Positions 42,001 through 52,134 of a DNA stretch of 64,000 nt are shown here, one piece after another. This DNA is from Lactarius indigo (lineage: Eukaryota; Basidiomycota; Agaricomycetes; Russulales; Russulaceae), in assembly GCA_025766275.1 (NCBI GenBank), contig JAFKAC010000015.1, positions 310,001 to 374,000 of the forward strand, in the 5' to 3' direction. Position 1 is the stretch's first letter. Each line of letters opens with the position of its first letter. The position numbers were made by a program, and so were the translations under genes. Below the pieces are notes generated by a model. It had not been told where the DNA came from. It did not search any database and saw only the letters and a list, made by a program, of their open reading frames with translations.

Positions 42001-43747
42001 GCGACTAACACAGCTAAAAGAGGCTAGAGAGGATGCCCAGCGCCTCATAAAACGAGCTCAAGAAGCATGGATACGCAATAGAGATACGCCCACTTTCAAG
42101 ATAGGAGACCTCGTGTGGCTGGAAGGAAGACACCTTCGAACCAATCAGCCCACGGCGAAGTTAGCGGCGCGACGCCACGGACCGTTCCGGGTGACTCAGG
42201 TGATGTCCCCTTACAATTATTGATTGGAACTTCCCACACAGTGGAGTATTCACCCAGTGTTCCACATCGATCTCCTCACACCATACAAACAAACCCCCCT
42301 TCACGGGGAAAATTTCACACGACTGCCGCCTGAGCTGATCGATGGAGAGGAGGAATACGAAGTCGAGGCCATTCTAGACTCTCGGCATTTCGGCAGAGGA
42401 AGAAGGCTCCAATACCTCGTCAAGTGGAAGGGATACCCAGACTCGGAGAATCAGTGGGTCAATAAGGATGACGTCTTCGCACCGGAAGCGCTCCGCCTCT
42501 TTCAGGAAGCGCAAGCACACGGAGCAACAGTTAAAAGGGGTTTGGTCGCTACTCAGGAGAGTCATCCCCTTCTCCTTCGCTCTATCATCTCCACTCTCAT
42601 GCCCACTTCCCCTCTGCGACATGTCACACAAGCGATGCTCCTCGACTCCCTTGCCGAAGACGCTCGGGCCCTCATCGCAGAAGACGACGAGACTGAGGTT
42701 CCCAACACCCAAATCACCCCGTACACACCTGTCGGCCAACCAGAGGGCCGCATCACCGCGCAAGAATGGGCAAATGTCCTTGCCCGGTTCCCAGACCCCA
42801 CGCAACAGCCCGACGACGAGTCCGCCGTCGCCCATGTCTTCCGCGACGAACACGGGGCGCGCGAGCCCATCGCTGCCATCCCCCCAAGCGACGACCTCGT
42901 CGGCGTTCGCGGAGTTTTCCCGCACAACGACGAGCGTTCAAGCTCTCCTGGAGTACAAATTGGACGGCTGGAGGAGGGTAGCGGTGGAGTGGCAGAAGGA
43001 ACAGTTAGACTCAGCTGCGGCCCGACTGAGAGAGATGCGAGAGCGGCGGCAGCGATGGAGGCTGCTGAGGCTGGCCATGACGACGACGATTACTACCCGG
43101 CACGCCACGCCTTCCTTCGAACGAAAGGCGACCCTACTAATCCCCTCATCACACCCTGGCTCGTCAACTCTAACGGGTCCGCCATGTATCGAGGATGTGT
43201 GCATGTACCAGGCGCTGCAGACCACCGTCCCTTCACCGCCGCTGACGACCCCGCGCACGTTATTGCGCCTGAGGGGTTCCGGGCAAATCGACGACCCCAT
43301 TACATTCCATACCCCATCACCGGGCCCGACGGAGTAGAGAGGGACGCATCTCATGTCCAGATTATTGGAGGGGCGGACCCCCTCATACTCGGGGTGATAC
43401 CTGGCTCCCCCCATCTATACGGTAAGCCCCTCTACGCCGAACCACACGTCAGCGCCGCGTTGCGCCCCACGTATCCCCACGAAGACCTCGTCATCCTTGC
43501 CGCGGACAAGATCACGGACCGCGCGCTCAATCGCATCAATGACGAGACGCTCACAGCGGAAGTCACGCGCTACCGCGCGGCCAGTTTCGAACTGGAACGA
43601 CTTCGCGCTAGGGTGGCTCAACTCCGCGAAATGATCGCGTGCGCCCAGAGCGACCGACAAGACGCCATTTACCGGCTGGAGCGCGCCACGGCACTCGAGC
43701 GTATCGCTGACGAGCAACGCGACTGGCCGGCTAGAGACTTTCGGTGA
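39014..43747 (+). pseudogene. Pol of chromovirus B with post-chromodomain extension, one in-frame TGA
   Basis: Order: protease (ALVDSGATDNFI, ~39150), reverse transcriptase (YMDD, 40214-40225), RNase H (EVDASGYAVGAVL ~40660, DALSRR ~41010), integrase finger (GHPG...CAECQ, 41300-41410), DDE (AMDFITKLP ~41500, ISDRDPRF ~41685, GQSERTNQW ~41785). A TGA at 42221-42223 follows (...SPYNY-stop-LELPTQW), probably from CGA. The same frame then gives the chromodomain (EYEVEAILDSR...YLVKWKGYPDSENQW, 42355-42510) and about 400 further residues to 43747. The extension shares with element A the pattern PHLYGKPLY (A: PHYGLPLF) and, about 50 residues on, a coiled coil opening DETLTAEVTRYR (A: DDRLTAEVSRTR). 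It lacks the zinc fingers of A. The premature stop removes the chromodomain. Confidence 0.88.
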
Positions 43748-43763
43748 GTCGGGGCCTCACGCT

Positions 43764-43776
43764 GAGAGGAGGGTGA
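43764..43776 (+). other. Polypurine tract of chromovirus B
   Basis: GAGAGGAGGGTGA directly precedes the 3' LTR. Element C has the same ending GGGTGA before TGTCACG. Confidence 0.65.
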
Positions 43777-44274
43777 TGTCACGTTTCGACTTGGATGGAC
43801 TGCGCGATTCATACCCTTACTGTACCGGTTGTCACTACGGCGGTAAGGTATATTAGTGACGGACTTACTTACGGCGATACGGTAGTGCGATAGGCGATAA
43901 GGACTTGATAGCTGACTGATGACCGAAGCCACTAATACTGGTACTAGTAGTATTAGGGTTCGCGCTGTTTCTGCGATACGTTGGACGCTACTTACTGTGA
44001 CCCATAGCAGCGCTTCAAAGCCTGCTCGTTTGTGTATTTAAACTGTCTTGTGGAGACCAAGATACGCCATCTTGGTCTTCTTGAATCGTCACTTGTTCTT
44101 CTCTTCTCTTCTCTCTTCGCCTCTAGATCGTGACTTCGACTTGCCGGTGTACCTTCAAGTATTCACTAAGGCAAAGACTTGGACCTCCGCGTCTTCAAGG
44201 TTGAGACTTCAATACAGCTAAGTTGTTACCGCCAATCGAGCTCAAGTCGAGCTAAACGTCGTGGCGACGTTACA
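43777..44274 (+). repeat. 3' LTR of chromovirus B
   Basis: 498 bp, almost identical to the 5' LTR. Array sequence GATGTCCC resumes directly after it. Confidence 0.95.
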
Positions 44275-45130
44275 GATGTCCCATATCATTGTATGAACAT
44301 CCCATACCATTGCAGAGATGTCCCACACTATATGTCGGGACATCTGACACCATTCCAGGGATATCTAACACCATTATAGGGATGTCCCATGCCATTGTGA
44401 GGATATCTCACATCATCTATGAACATGTCCCACATAATTGTAAGGATGTCCCGCACCATTATGAGGATGTCCTACATCATTACAGGGACATCTGACACCA
44501 TTACAGGGATGTCCCATATCATTACAGGGACATCTGACACCATTACAGGGATGTCCCATATCATTGTATGAACCTCCCATACCATTGTGAGGATGTCCCA
44601 CATGATCTGTCAGGACATCCAACACCAACAGGGGGATGTCCTACACCATTATAGGGATCTCCCATGCCATTGTGAGGATATTCCACATCATCTATGAACA
44701 TGTCCCACATAATTGTAAGGATGTCCCACACCATTATAGGAATGTCCTACATCATTACAGGAACATCCAACACCATTACAGAGATGTCCCATATCATTGT
44801 ATGAACATCCCATACCATTGTGGGGATGTCCCACACTATATGTCGGGACATCCGACACCATTGCAGAGATATCCAACACCATTATGGGGATGTCCTACAC
44901 CATTGTGAGGATCTCCCTTGGGATCTCCTACATCATTGTGGGGATGTCCCACACTATCTGTCAGGACATCCAACACCATTGTAGGGATGTCCTATGCCAT
45001 TATGGGGATGTCCAACATCATCCATCAGGATATCCCACATTCTGTCAATATGTCCTGCACATTGTAAGGACATTCAATACCATTGTAGGGATGTCCCATA
45101 CTATTGTTGGGATATCCAACACCATTATGT
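44275..45130 (+). repeat. 21-bp repeat array, Y1 right arm, outer part
   Basis: Continuation of the array after chromovirus B, units in the GATGTCCCA...CATTA orientation, leading into the right terminal arm. Confidence 0.85.
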
Positions 45131-45730
45131 TAATGTCTCAGTGTTCTCATATGCATGGATGATGCTCCATTCATTTTATCGGATGTTCCTCACCATATTG
45201 GATGTTCACCATTATTATGACCACTGTATTCATACAATCGGATTTTCCGTTCTATTCCATTGCCCTCACATGCATTGATAATGCTCCATTCATTTTATTG
45301 GATGTTCCTCACCATATTGGATGTTCACCATTATTATGATCACTGTATTCATACAATCAGAGTTTCCATTCTATTCCATTGCCCTCACATGCATCAATAA
45401 TGCTTTATTCATTTTATCGGACTTTCCTATAATTATAAGCTTCTGATATACTTGCACCTTGCCACACATATCTAAGTGGATTAATTCACTGTTCCCATAT
45501 GCCTGATTATTGCCATATGCAATTGAATGAACTGTACATATATACTTGCTTAAAACTGCAATTCCAAAGTCCGCAGTGGTCCGGAGTTAGTCGGAACTCC
45601 CACCTGACGTCAGTTGGACTATCAGTTGCGGGGGAATCTCCGCCGTCGGCCGGCGCCGGCTGAGTATCAAGTATTTGAGATTCTCACCGTCAGTTGGGGG
45701 TATCAATCATATAAGCCATCGCTGATCATT
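45131..45730 (+). repeat. Y1 right terminal arm
   Basis: Inverted counterpart of 24631-25219, ending ...CCATCGCTGATCATT. No gene is present. Confidence 0.75.
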
Positions 45731-46397
45731 ATGTGAAGGACTCTGAGTTGGATCCCCACTGAGTGGAAGGACTCCCAAGGTCTTCTGTAACAGCTCCTAC
45801 ACTGAGGTAGCTGAGTCTGTGACAGTCCCCCTATGCTGAGGTGGGAAAGCCCTTCTGTAACTGCCCCTCATACTAAGGTGGCTGAGTTGTATGGCAGTGG
45901 ACGAGCTCAGAGGCCTAAGTCCAAAGGTCACGTGTCACTGGGCTGACCAGTAAGACAGGGAGAAGGTAAGGGTGAAGTCAAGGGGAAGCCTGCACAGAGG
46001 CTGAGAGGGGAAATGACCCAAAGGGGATAAGGGTCAAGGGTTAGAGGTTCTGGGTCAAGGGCTTGAGTGCTGAAGGGACTGAGGCACTCAAGGAGTCAAT
46101 GGAGATACAATGCAGATAGTTGATTAAGCCAAAGCTAAGGAGCTAAGGCGCACTACAGGGTTCCTTATATAGTACAGGATTGCGCCTGAGCGCATAGTGC
46201 TACTGGTTGCTATAGATAGAATAATGTGCTGGCAAAATGGTGTCATCATCGTGCAAGATGGTGTCATGTCAGCAAGGCAGGTTGAACAAGAATAGCACAG
46301 AAGGTGCTAGAACAATCGGATAGAGGGGAAGCATAGGTCCAAGAAAGGTAACAGTCAAGAAGGAAAATGGATCAGATAAGGAGGGGAGTTCATGACA
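45731..46397. repeat. Solo LTR D, right piece
   Basis: Non-coding DNA with repeated motifs (CTTCTGTAAC followed by CTGAGGT/CTAAGGT) that also occur in the left piece (TTCTGTAACAGATCCTG). It ends TGACA followed by CCGAA, the partner of CTGAA at 24560-24564. Together with 24565-24630 it makes an LTR of about 730 bp with no coding sequence. Confidence 0.6.
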
Positions 46398-46779
46398 CCG
46401 AACATACAGTCACTGCAGAGAGTATGCACACTTGAAGTCTTTATACAAGACTATAGGCAAGGTGGTCACACAGTGGCACACTGAGTGGAGAACCAAGAGG
46501 ACAAGTTAATATTGGAGAAGGTAAAGGGAAGTACAAAGAAATGCGCACCTGAGTGGAGAACCAAGAGGACAAGTTGGTTCCACTCAGGATGCTACATGAG
46601 GGTTTATATACATTGCTGCGGCTGAGTTCGAATTACTATAGAACCTTATTACTAAAGGTAAGAGTAATAGTAATGAGTCAGACGCTGATGCGTTGTGTCT
46701 ATTAATAACATTATCTATTGTGCTGACTGATGCACAGTCATTAATGCTGACAGAACTATGACGTGTCCTTATCTATGAG
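46398..46779 (-). repeat. Relic LTR related to element C, second piece
   Basis: Reads, in reverse, along the LTR of chromovirus C from the AACGTACAGTC region through the duplicated AACTTGTCCTCTTGG strings to TCATAGATAAGG, with many substitutions. It breaks off at 46779, where 21-bp repeats begin, so the rest of this LTR is lost. Confidence 0.75.
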
Positions 46780-48480
46780 TTGGTGTTGGATATCTTTGCA
46801 ATGGTATCAGATGTCCCGACATATAGTGTGGGACATCCCCACAATGGTATGAGATGTTCATACAATGATATGGGACATCCCTGTAATGGTGTTGGATGTC
46901 CCTGTAATGGTGTAATACATCCTTACAATTATGTGGGATATGTTCATTGATGATGTGGGACATCCCCACAATGGCATAGGACATCTGTGGGACATCCTGA
47001 TAATGGTGTGGGACACCCTCAAAATGTTGTAGAACATGCTGACCCCATTGTAGGGATGTTTTACATCATTGTGTGGTTGTCCTACATTATTGTAGAGATA
47101 TCTGATACCATTGCAGGAATATCCCATATCATTGTCAGGATATCCCATACCACTGTAGTGGTGTCCCACACCATCTATTGGAATATACCACACCATTGTT
47201 GAGATATCCTACACCATGGTGTTGATGTCCTATTATCTCCTATGTCATTGCAGGGATATCCCATGCCATCTGTTGTGATGTCCCATATCATTGTGAGGAT
47301 GTGCCACACCATTATGAGGATGTCCCACCCAATTGTGTGGATCTTCTACATTATTGTACAGATGTCTGATACCAGTGTGGAAATTTCTGATACCAGTTCC
47401 AGGATGTCCCATACCACTGTGGTGATGTCTGACACCATTTGTGGGGATGTCCCACATTACTACAGGGACATCCAACACCATTACAGGGATGTCCCATATC
47501 ATTGTATGAATTTCTCATACCATTGTGGGGATGTCCCACACTATATGTCAGGACATCTGACACTATTCCAGCAATATCCAACACCATTATGGGGATGCCC
47601 TATATCATCTGTCAGGATATCCTATGCTATTATAGGGATGTCCCACACCATTGTGAGGATCTCCTTTGGGATCTCCTACATCATTGTAGGGGTATCTAAT
47701 ATCATTGTTTGGTTGTCCTCTATCATTGTACAGATCTCCCATACCATTATAGGGATGTCCCACACTATATGTCGGGACATCTGACATCATTACAGGGATG
47801 TCCCATATCATTGTATGAACCTCCCATACCATTGTGAGGATGTCCCACACAATCTGTCAGGATATCCAACACCAACAGGGGGATGTCCTACACCATTATA
47901 GGGATGTCTCATGCCATTGTGAGGATATTCCACATCATCTATGAACATGTCCCACATAATTGTAAGGATGTCCCACACCATTATAAGAATGTCCTACATC
48001 ATTACAGGGACATCCAACACCATTACAGGGATGTCCCATATCATTGTATGAACATCTCATACCATTGTGGGGATGTCCCACACTATATGTTGGGACATCT
48101 GACACCATTGCATAGATATCCAACACCATTATGGGGATGTCCTACACCATTGTGAGGATCTCCCTTGGGATCTCCTACATCATTGTAAGGATCTCCCTTG
48201 GAATCCTACATCATTGTAGGGGTTTCTAATATTGTTTGGATGTCCCCTATCATTGTATGGACCTCCACTATCATTGTGGGGATGTCCCACACTATCTGTC
48301 AGGACATCCAACACCATTGTAGGGATGTCCTATGCCATTATGGGGATGTCCAACATCATCCATCAGGATATCCCACATTCTGTCAATATGTCCTGCACAT
48401 TGTAAGGACATTCAATACCATTGTAGGGATGTCCCATACTATTGTGGGGATATCCAACACCATTATGTTAATGTCTCAGT
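46780..48480. repeat. 21-bp repeat arrays of Y2
   Basis: Same unit family as in Y1, orientation changing near 47040. The longest accidental open frame (47242-47784) has 180 codons made of the repeat. Confidence 0.85.
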
Positions 48481-48792
48481 GTTCTCATATGCATGGATGA
48501 TGCTCCATTCATTTTATCGGATGTTCCTCACCATATTGGATGTTCACCATTATTATGACCACTGTATTCATACAATTGGATTTTCCATTCTATTCCATTA
48601 TCCTCACATGCATCAATAATGCTTTATTCATTTTATTGGACTTTCCTGTAATTATAAGCTTCTGATATACTTGCACCTTGCCACACATATCTAAGTGGAT
48701 TAATTCACTGTTCCCATATGCCTGATTATTGCCATATGCAATTGAATGAACTGTACATATATACTTGCTTAAAACTGCAATTCCAAAGTCCA
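48481..48792 (+). repeat. Y2 right terminal arm, first part
   Basis: Similar to 45131-45560, with one of the two internal ~125-bp duplicates missing. It ends in the target duplication GTCCA (48788-48792) at the chromovirus C insertion. Confidence 0.75.
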
Positions 48793-49565
48793 TGTCACGG
48801 ACGCTCTATTTTTGCCCTATTTTTCCGTATTTTTATGGATTTATTTGGTGAAGATATAAGGCTCCAATGTTGTGCTCAAACATCCAAGCCCTTATCATTA
48901 GATATGATAAGATGGTCAGTCACGTGATGCCAACACATGCACCCACAAGCACGTGACCCTGGGATAGTAACTTCCTTATCGGATGTTACCTCTTTAGGTC
49001 ACCTTCCTCATTAGTATAACAGTTTCTCATTGGACGACAAGCAGGGAACATTCTAGATAGTTCTAGACTACATTGTCATAGGGTTGTGACTCATAGATAA
49101 GGACACGTCACTATTCTGTCAGCCTTAATGACTGTGCATCAGTCAGCACAATAGATAAGGCTATTATTAGACACGACGCGTCAGCGTCTGACTCATTACT
49201 ATTACATGTACCTTTAGTAACAAGGTTCTATAGTAATTCGAACTCAGCCACAGCATAGTATATAAACCCTCATGTAGCATCCTGAGTGGAACCAACTTGT
49301 CCTCTTGGTTCTCCACTCAGGTGCGTATTCTCTTGTACTTCCCTTACCTCTCCAATGTTAACTTGTCCTCTTGGTTCTCCACTCAGCGTGCCACTGCGTG
49401 ATCACCTTGCCTTTGACCTTGTATAAAGGTCTCACGTGTGCATACTCTCCGCAGTGACTGTACGTTCGGCGCGTGACTTGTCTCCGCGCTAGGCTTGGGT
49501 GTGCACCTGTTCAGTTCACTCATATTTTCCTTGGTCTAGTTGTCGCAATAAGTCATACCGCTACA
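48793..49565 (+). repeat. 5' LTR of chromovirus C
   Basis: TGTCACGGACG...CATACCGCTACA. It contains two copies of AACTTGTCCTCTTGGTTCTC (about 49294 and 49361). Confidence 0.95.
49259..49311 (+). promoter_or_regulatory. LTR-C promoter and predicted transcript start
   Basis: TATATAAA (49259-49266) is 35 nt before AACTTGTCCT (49294-49303), the reverse complement of the primer-binding site. A 7-bp stem GAACCAA/TTGGTTC (49289-49311) encloses that segment. Confidence 0.6.
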
Positions 49566-49567
49566 TT

Positions 49568-49577
49568 AGGACAAGTT
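49568..49577 (+). other. Self-priming primer-binding site of chromovirus C
   Basis: AGGACAAGTT begins two bases after the 5' LTR and is complementary over 10 nt to 49294-49303 (and to the second LTR copy of the motif). Confidence 0.65.
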
Positions 49578-50081
49578 CTTCCTTCACACACCCCTTCATT
49601 CTTACCGGTGTTTTCCATTTTCCCTTTTAGGTGGTTGACGACCACAAGTCCCTTGTGTTATCCACCTCACTCTTTGCCTGTGGACCTTCGTACGCAGAAT
49701 CTGCGCTATCTTGGTACAACTCTAGTGTCCGTAAAGTCGGCATAGATTGTGCTTGCCTATAGGACTTTATCTGGTCATCAGTAAAGTTCCTGGGTACTGC
49801 TTGCAGAACTGGTCACCACGCCAGATAAGCTGCAAGTGAAAGAGAAGCCTGCCAGGCCTAGCCTGCGACAGCTGTACGCGAAGTAAACAGAAAAGTTTGA
49901 GAGCGCTTCGGCATGAGAGGCAGCCAACAGGTTGAGAAGACTGAGGCAGACAGCCTTGTGGCTCTACACATATCCTTACCCCATTCCTGAGTGCTCCGTT
50001 ATCGCCGCAGCCTCGCACAGTGTGAAACACCACTGTGTATTGGTCTTGCTTGATCGGACTCTCCAATCACCTTCGACTTAG
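49578..50081 (+). other. Untranslated leader of chromovirus C
   Basis: About 500 nt without a convincing coding frame. CTTCGACTTAG ending at 50081 would make a good splice acceptor for the open frame that follows. Possible donors of the GTAAAGT type occur near 49732 and 49781. Confidence 0.4.
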
Positions 50082-50771
50082 CGTTTCGTGGTCGTCGTAA
50101 CACGTCGTCACTTATTACCACCTTCCATTTTCAAACTGCCTCGCATATTTGCGAACGTTCGTCAGCGTCTTCGACGTCTCTTCAGGAGGAGACAGGAAAC
50201 AGTACTCCCTGTCCCAGCGCCCCCATCACCCCCACGTTCCTACTTCACTCCAAATTTAGCCTCTGCTTCGGCATCGCTACACGTTCAGGGAGTAGGTCAA
50301 TCGTCCTCTGACCCAATCCCCTCACCTTGATTTGCATCTCCAACTCTGACAGCAGTTTCGGAGGACTCCTATCAATCGGCGCATTCCTCCTCCAACGAGA
50401 CACTTGTTGACGACCCCTACGCACCCCCCGTTATTCATCAGCAAGAAGTCTTTGCTGGTGAAGAAGTCCATTACATCTTCTCTCTAGAAGGAGAACCCCG
50501 AAACGACACGGAAGCATACATCCGTGCAATTTATTATGACAGAGAGTTTCGTTTCGCCCTTCTAGAACTTTACAGCATAACCGGCCTTGTTGCGGGCACC
50601 CCTTTCACCGTCCCTCAGCTGATCGCCTTTGCGGCAGCACTCGTTCCTCAACTTTCTCCTCCCCCATCCGTCCACTCCCATGATAGCTCCCAAAGGGAAA
50701 CAGAGAGCAGCTCAAGCTCAAGCTCAGTATCCCACAGGAGTAACGTCCAAGTACAAAACGATCCTCTCTAA
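50082..50771 (+). pseudogene. Pre-gag open frame of chromovirus C, one in-frame TGA
   Basis: This frame is distinct from gag. It is open from after a TAG at 50079 to TAA at 50771, about 229 codons, broken only by TGA at 50328-50330. The first part is basic (RVTRRH-like start, RQRLRRLFRRRQE). The part after the TGA is acidic and ordered (VFAGEEVHYIFSLEGEPRND, IRAIYYDREFRFALLELYSI), then Ser-rich. No AUG exists in the frame, so if translated it needs splicing, a non-AUG start or a frameshift. It overlaps the gag start by about 90 nt. I do not recognise a family. Confidence 0.4.
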
Positions 50772-52134
50772 AGAAGAAAAAGAGTGGATCAGGAACTTCG
50801 ACAACTGGGACGACTTCGACAAAGACGAACAGCTTCGCCTCATCGAAGATAGACGGGAGTTGATTAAAAAGTACGAGGAAAGAAAGAGACAAGACGAATT
50901 AGATAAGATGTCCGCCGCTGCCGCCGCTCCCCCTACACCAACAGCTCCTGCTCCGCCCCCAACTCTCAACGACTGCTTGCGCCTAATAAGCGACTTAGGC
51001 CAAGTAGTCGGCATACTTACACAAAAGGTCACGGACTTGACCGCACAGGTTTCAGCAACTGCGGCCAAGCCCAGCCCTAAACACAAGGAAGTAGTGGCCC
51101 GTCCCAAAGCTTGGGATGGGAAAGGCAACTCTACAGATGCCCGTCACTTCCTTGCAGCCTTCCATAATTGGGCAGGCTCACAGCAGGATGCTATGAACAC
51201 CTGGGACCCGGCCCAGGGCATGTACTTCCAGGCAGAAGACCGCTGGATTATGGCGGTTCTTAACCTCATGGAGGGAGAAGCCAAGTCATGGGCTCTCCCT
51301 TACCTTGAACAACTTCAGCAAAATAATATCCCGTTCTCTGGCTCATGGGACGAATTCGTCAAGGAATTCAATAGACGATTCTCGCCCCTCGATACTACGG
51401 AAACAGCGAGGGAGCAGCTGAAGAAGACAAAACAGGGCCGCGGATTGGTTGCAGAGTACCAATCCGTGTTTGAACAATACTCTGGACAGACTGGATGGTC
51501 AAAAGCAGACCTCCACACCCGCTTCTACAATGGTCTCTCGGACTGTGTAAAAGATGCCTTAGCCCTGACGGACAAGGCCCACGTTGACTTCGACAACCTC
51601 AAGCAGGTCTCACAATCGCTGGATCAGCGACTGAGACAGAGGGACTTGGAAAAGAAGGGCAGTTCATCTAGCCAGTCAATCCTGCCTGCAGGCAAGCCAA
51701 CCGATCCAGACGCAATGCAAGTTGACGCATCACGCCAGCAAGGATCCAGCACAAGCAAGCCCGCATCTGGCGGAAAGACCCGGCAGGACTATCAAAAACA
51801 CATGCAAGGCAAGTGTTACGGGTGTGGTTCTAAGGACCACTCAAAGAAGGATGGAAACCACGAACGCGACGTGTGCCACCATTGTCAAAAGGTCGGACAC
51901 AGGGCACCCGTCTGCATGCTCAAATTCATGGGGAAACCCGCCAAAGCGAAAGCTGCGGCCAGTAGCGAGGAGACCCCCTCCCAACCTTCTTCCAGTCAGT
52001 CGGTGGCCTCCACCGCCCAATCAAGTACGCCCACACCGCCCAAAGCCAATATGTCCCAGGCAGACGTGGCAAAGTTACTGGCGGCGCTCACAGCCCAACA
52101 AGAGCAAATCAACGCTCTTAAGGCGGCTTTTTAG
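50680..52134 (+). CDS. Gag of chromovirus C
   Basis: 484 residues from ATG 50680 to TAG 52134. The N-terminal part is helical and charged (KEEKEWIRNFDNWDDFDKD), followed by an Ala/Pro linker and a short coiled coil (LISDLGQVVGILTQKVTDL). The capsid-like region includes GNSTDARHFLAAFHNWAG, LPYLEQLQQN and WDEFVKEFNRRFSPLDTTE. Two knuckle-like motifs near 51810-51920 follow, the second canonical (CHHCQKVGHRAPVC), and an Ala-rich C-terminal helix ends KAAF. The frame is intact. The last codons GCT TTT TAG form a T5 run used to enter pol. Confidence 0.88.
   Translation: MIAPKGKQRAAQAQAQYPTGVTSKYKTILSKEEKEWIRNFDNWDDFDKDEQLRLIEDRRELIKKYEERKRQDELDKMSAAAAAPPTPTAPAPPPTLNDCLRLISDLGQVVGILTQKVTDLTAQVSATAAKPSPKHKEVVARPKAWDGKGNSTDARHFLAAFHNWAGSQQDAMNTWDPAQGMYFQAEDRWIMAVLNLMEGEAKSWALPYLEQLQQNNIPFSGSWDEFVKEFNRRFSPLDTTETAREQLKKTKQGRGLVAEYQSVFEQYSGQTGWSKADLHTRFYNGLSDCVKDALALTDKAHVDFDNLKQVSQSLDQRLRQRDLEKKGSSSSQSILPAGKPTDPDAMQVDASRQQGSSTSKPASGGKTRQDYQKHMQGKCYGCGSKDHSKKDGNHERDVCHHCQKVGHRAPVCMLKFMGKPAKAKAAASSEETPSQPSSSQSVASTAQSSTPTPPKANMSQADVAKLLAALTAQQEQINALKAAF
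52128..52134 (+). promoter_or_regulatory. -1 frameshift site of chromovirus C at the gag stop
   Basis: The gag frame reads TTT TAG after T at 52128. A -1 step on TTTTT gives TTT TTA GAT CCA and continues as pol. The pol frame has TAA at 52119-52121, so only 52122-52134 can host the shift. Confidence 0.6.

Larger units (their letters stand above)
36452..44274 (+). mobile_element. Ty3/Gypsy chromovirus B, full length with nonsense codons
   Basis: 7823 bp, LTRs of 498 bp differing at one site seen. The flanking bases duplicate GATG (36448-36451 and 44275-44278), or GATGT if the first LTR T is shared. It is inserted in the right-arm 21-bp array of Y1. Structurally it is complete, but gag and pol each carry one in-frame TGA. 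Confidence 0.95.
24631..45730. mobile_element. Foldback-like element, copy Y1 (with two chromoviruses inside)
   Basis: The outer ~590 bp (24631-25219) recur as an inverted copy at 45131-45730, beginning AATGATCAGCGATGGCTTAT and ending in its reverse complement. Inward of each arm lie arrays of a degenerate 21-bp unit whose orientation flips around 34980-35480. Removing chromoviruses A and B leaves about 5.3 kb that is essentially two long inverted arms around a short centre, the structure of foldback transposons. No transposase was found in it. No target duplication is evident at GGACTCAGCC / ATGTGAAGGA. It lies inside solo LTR D. Confidence 0.6.

Noticed and set aside
47242..47784. Open frame of 180 codons and many 60-120 codon frames with heptapeptide repeats on both strands
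   Set aside because: They arise because the 21-bp repeat is a multiple of three and poor in stops. They occur in several frames and both strands, follow array boundaries and lack any independent protein signal.
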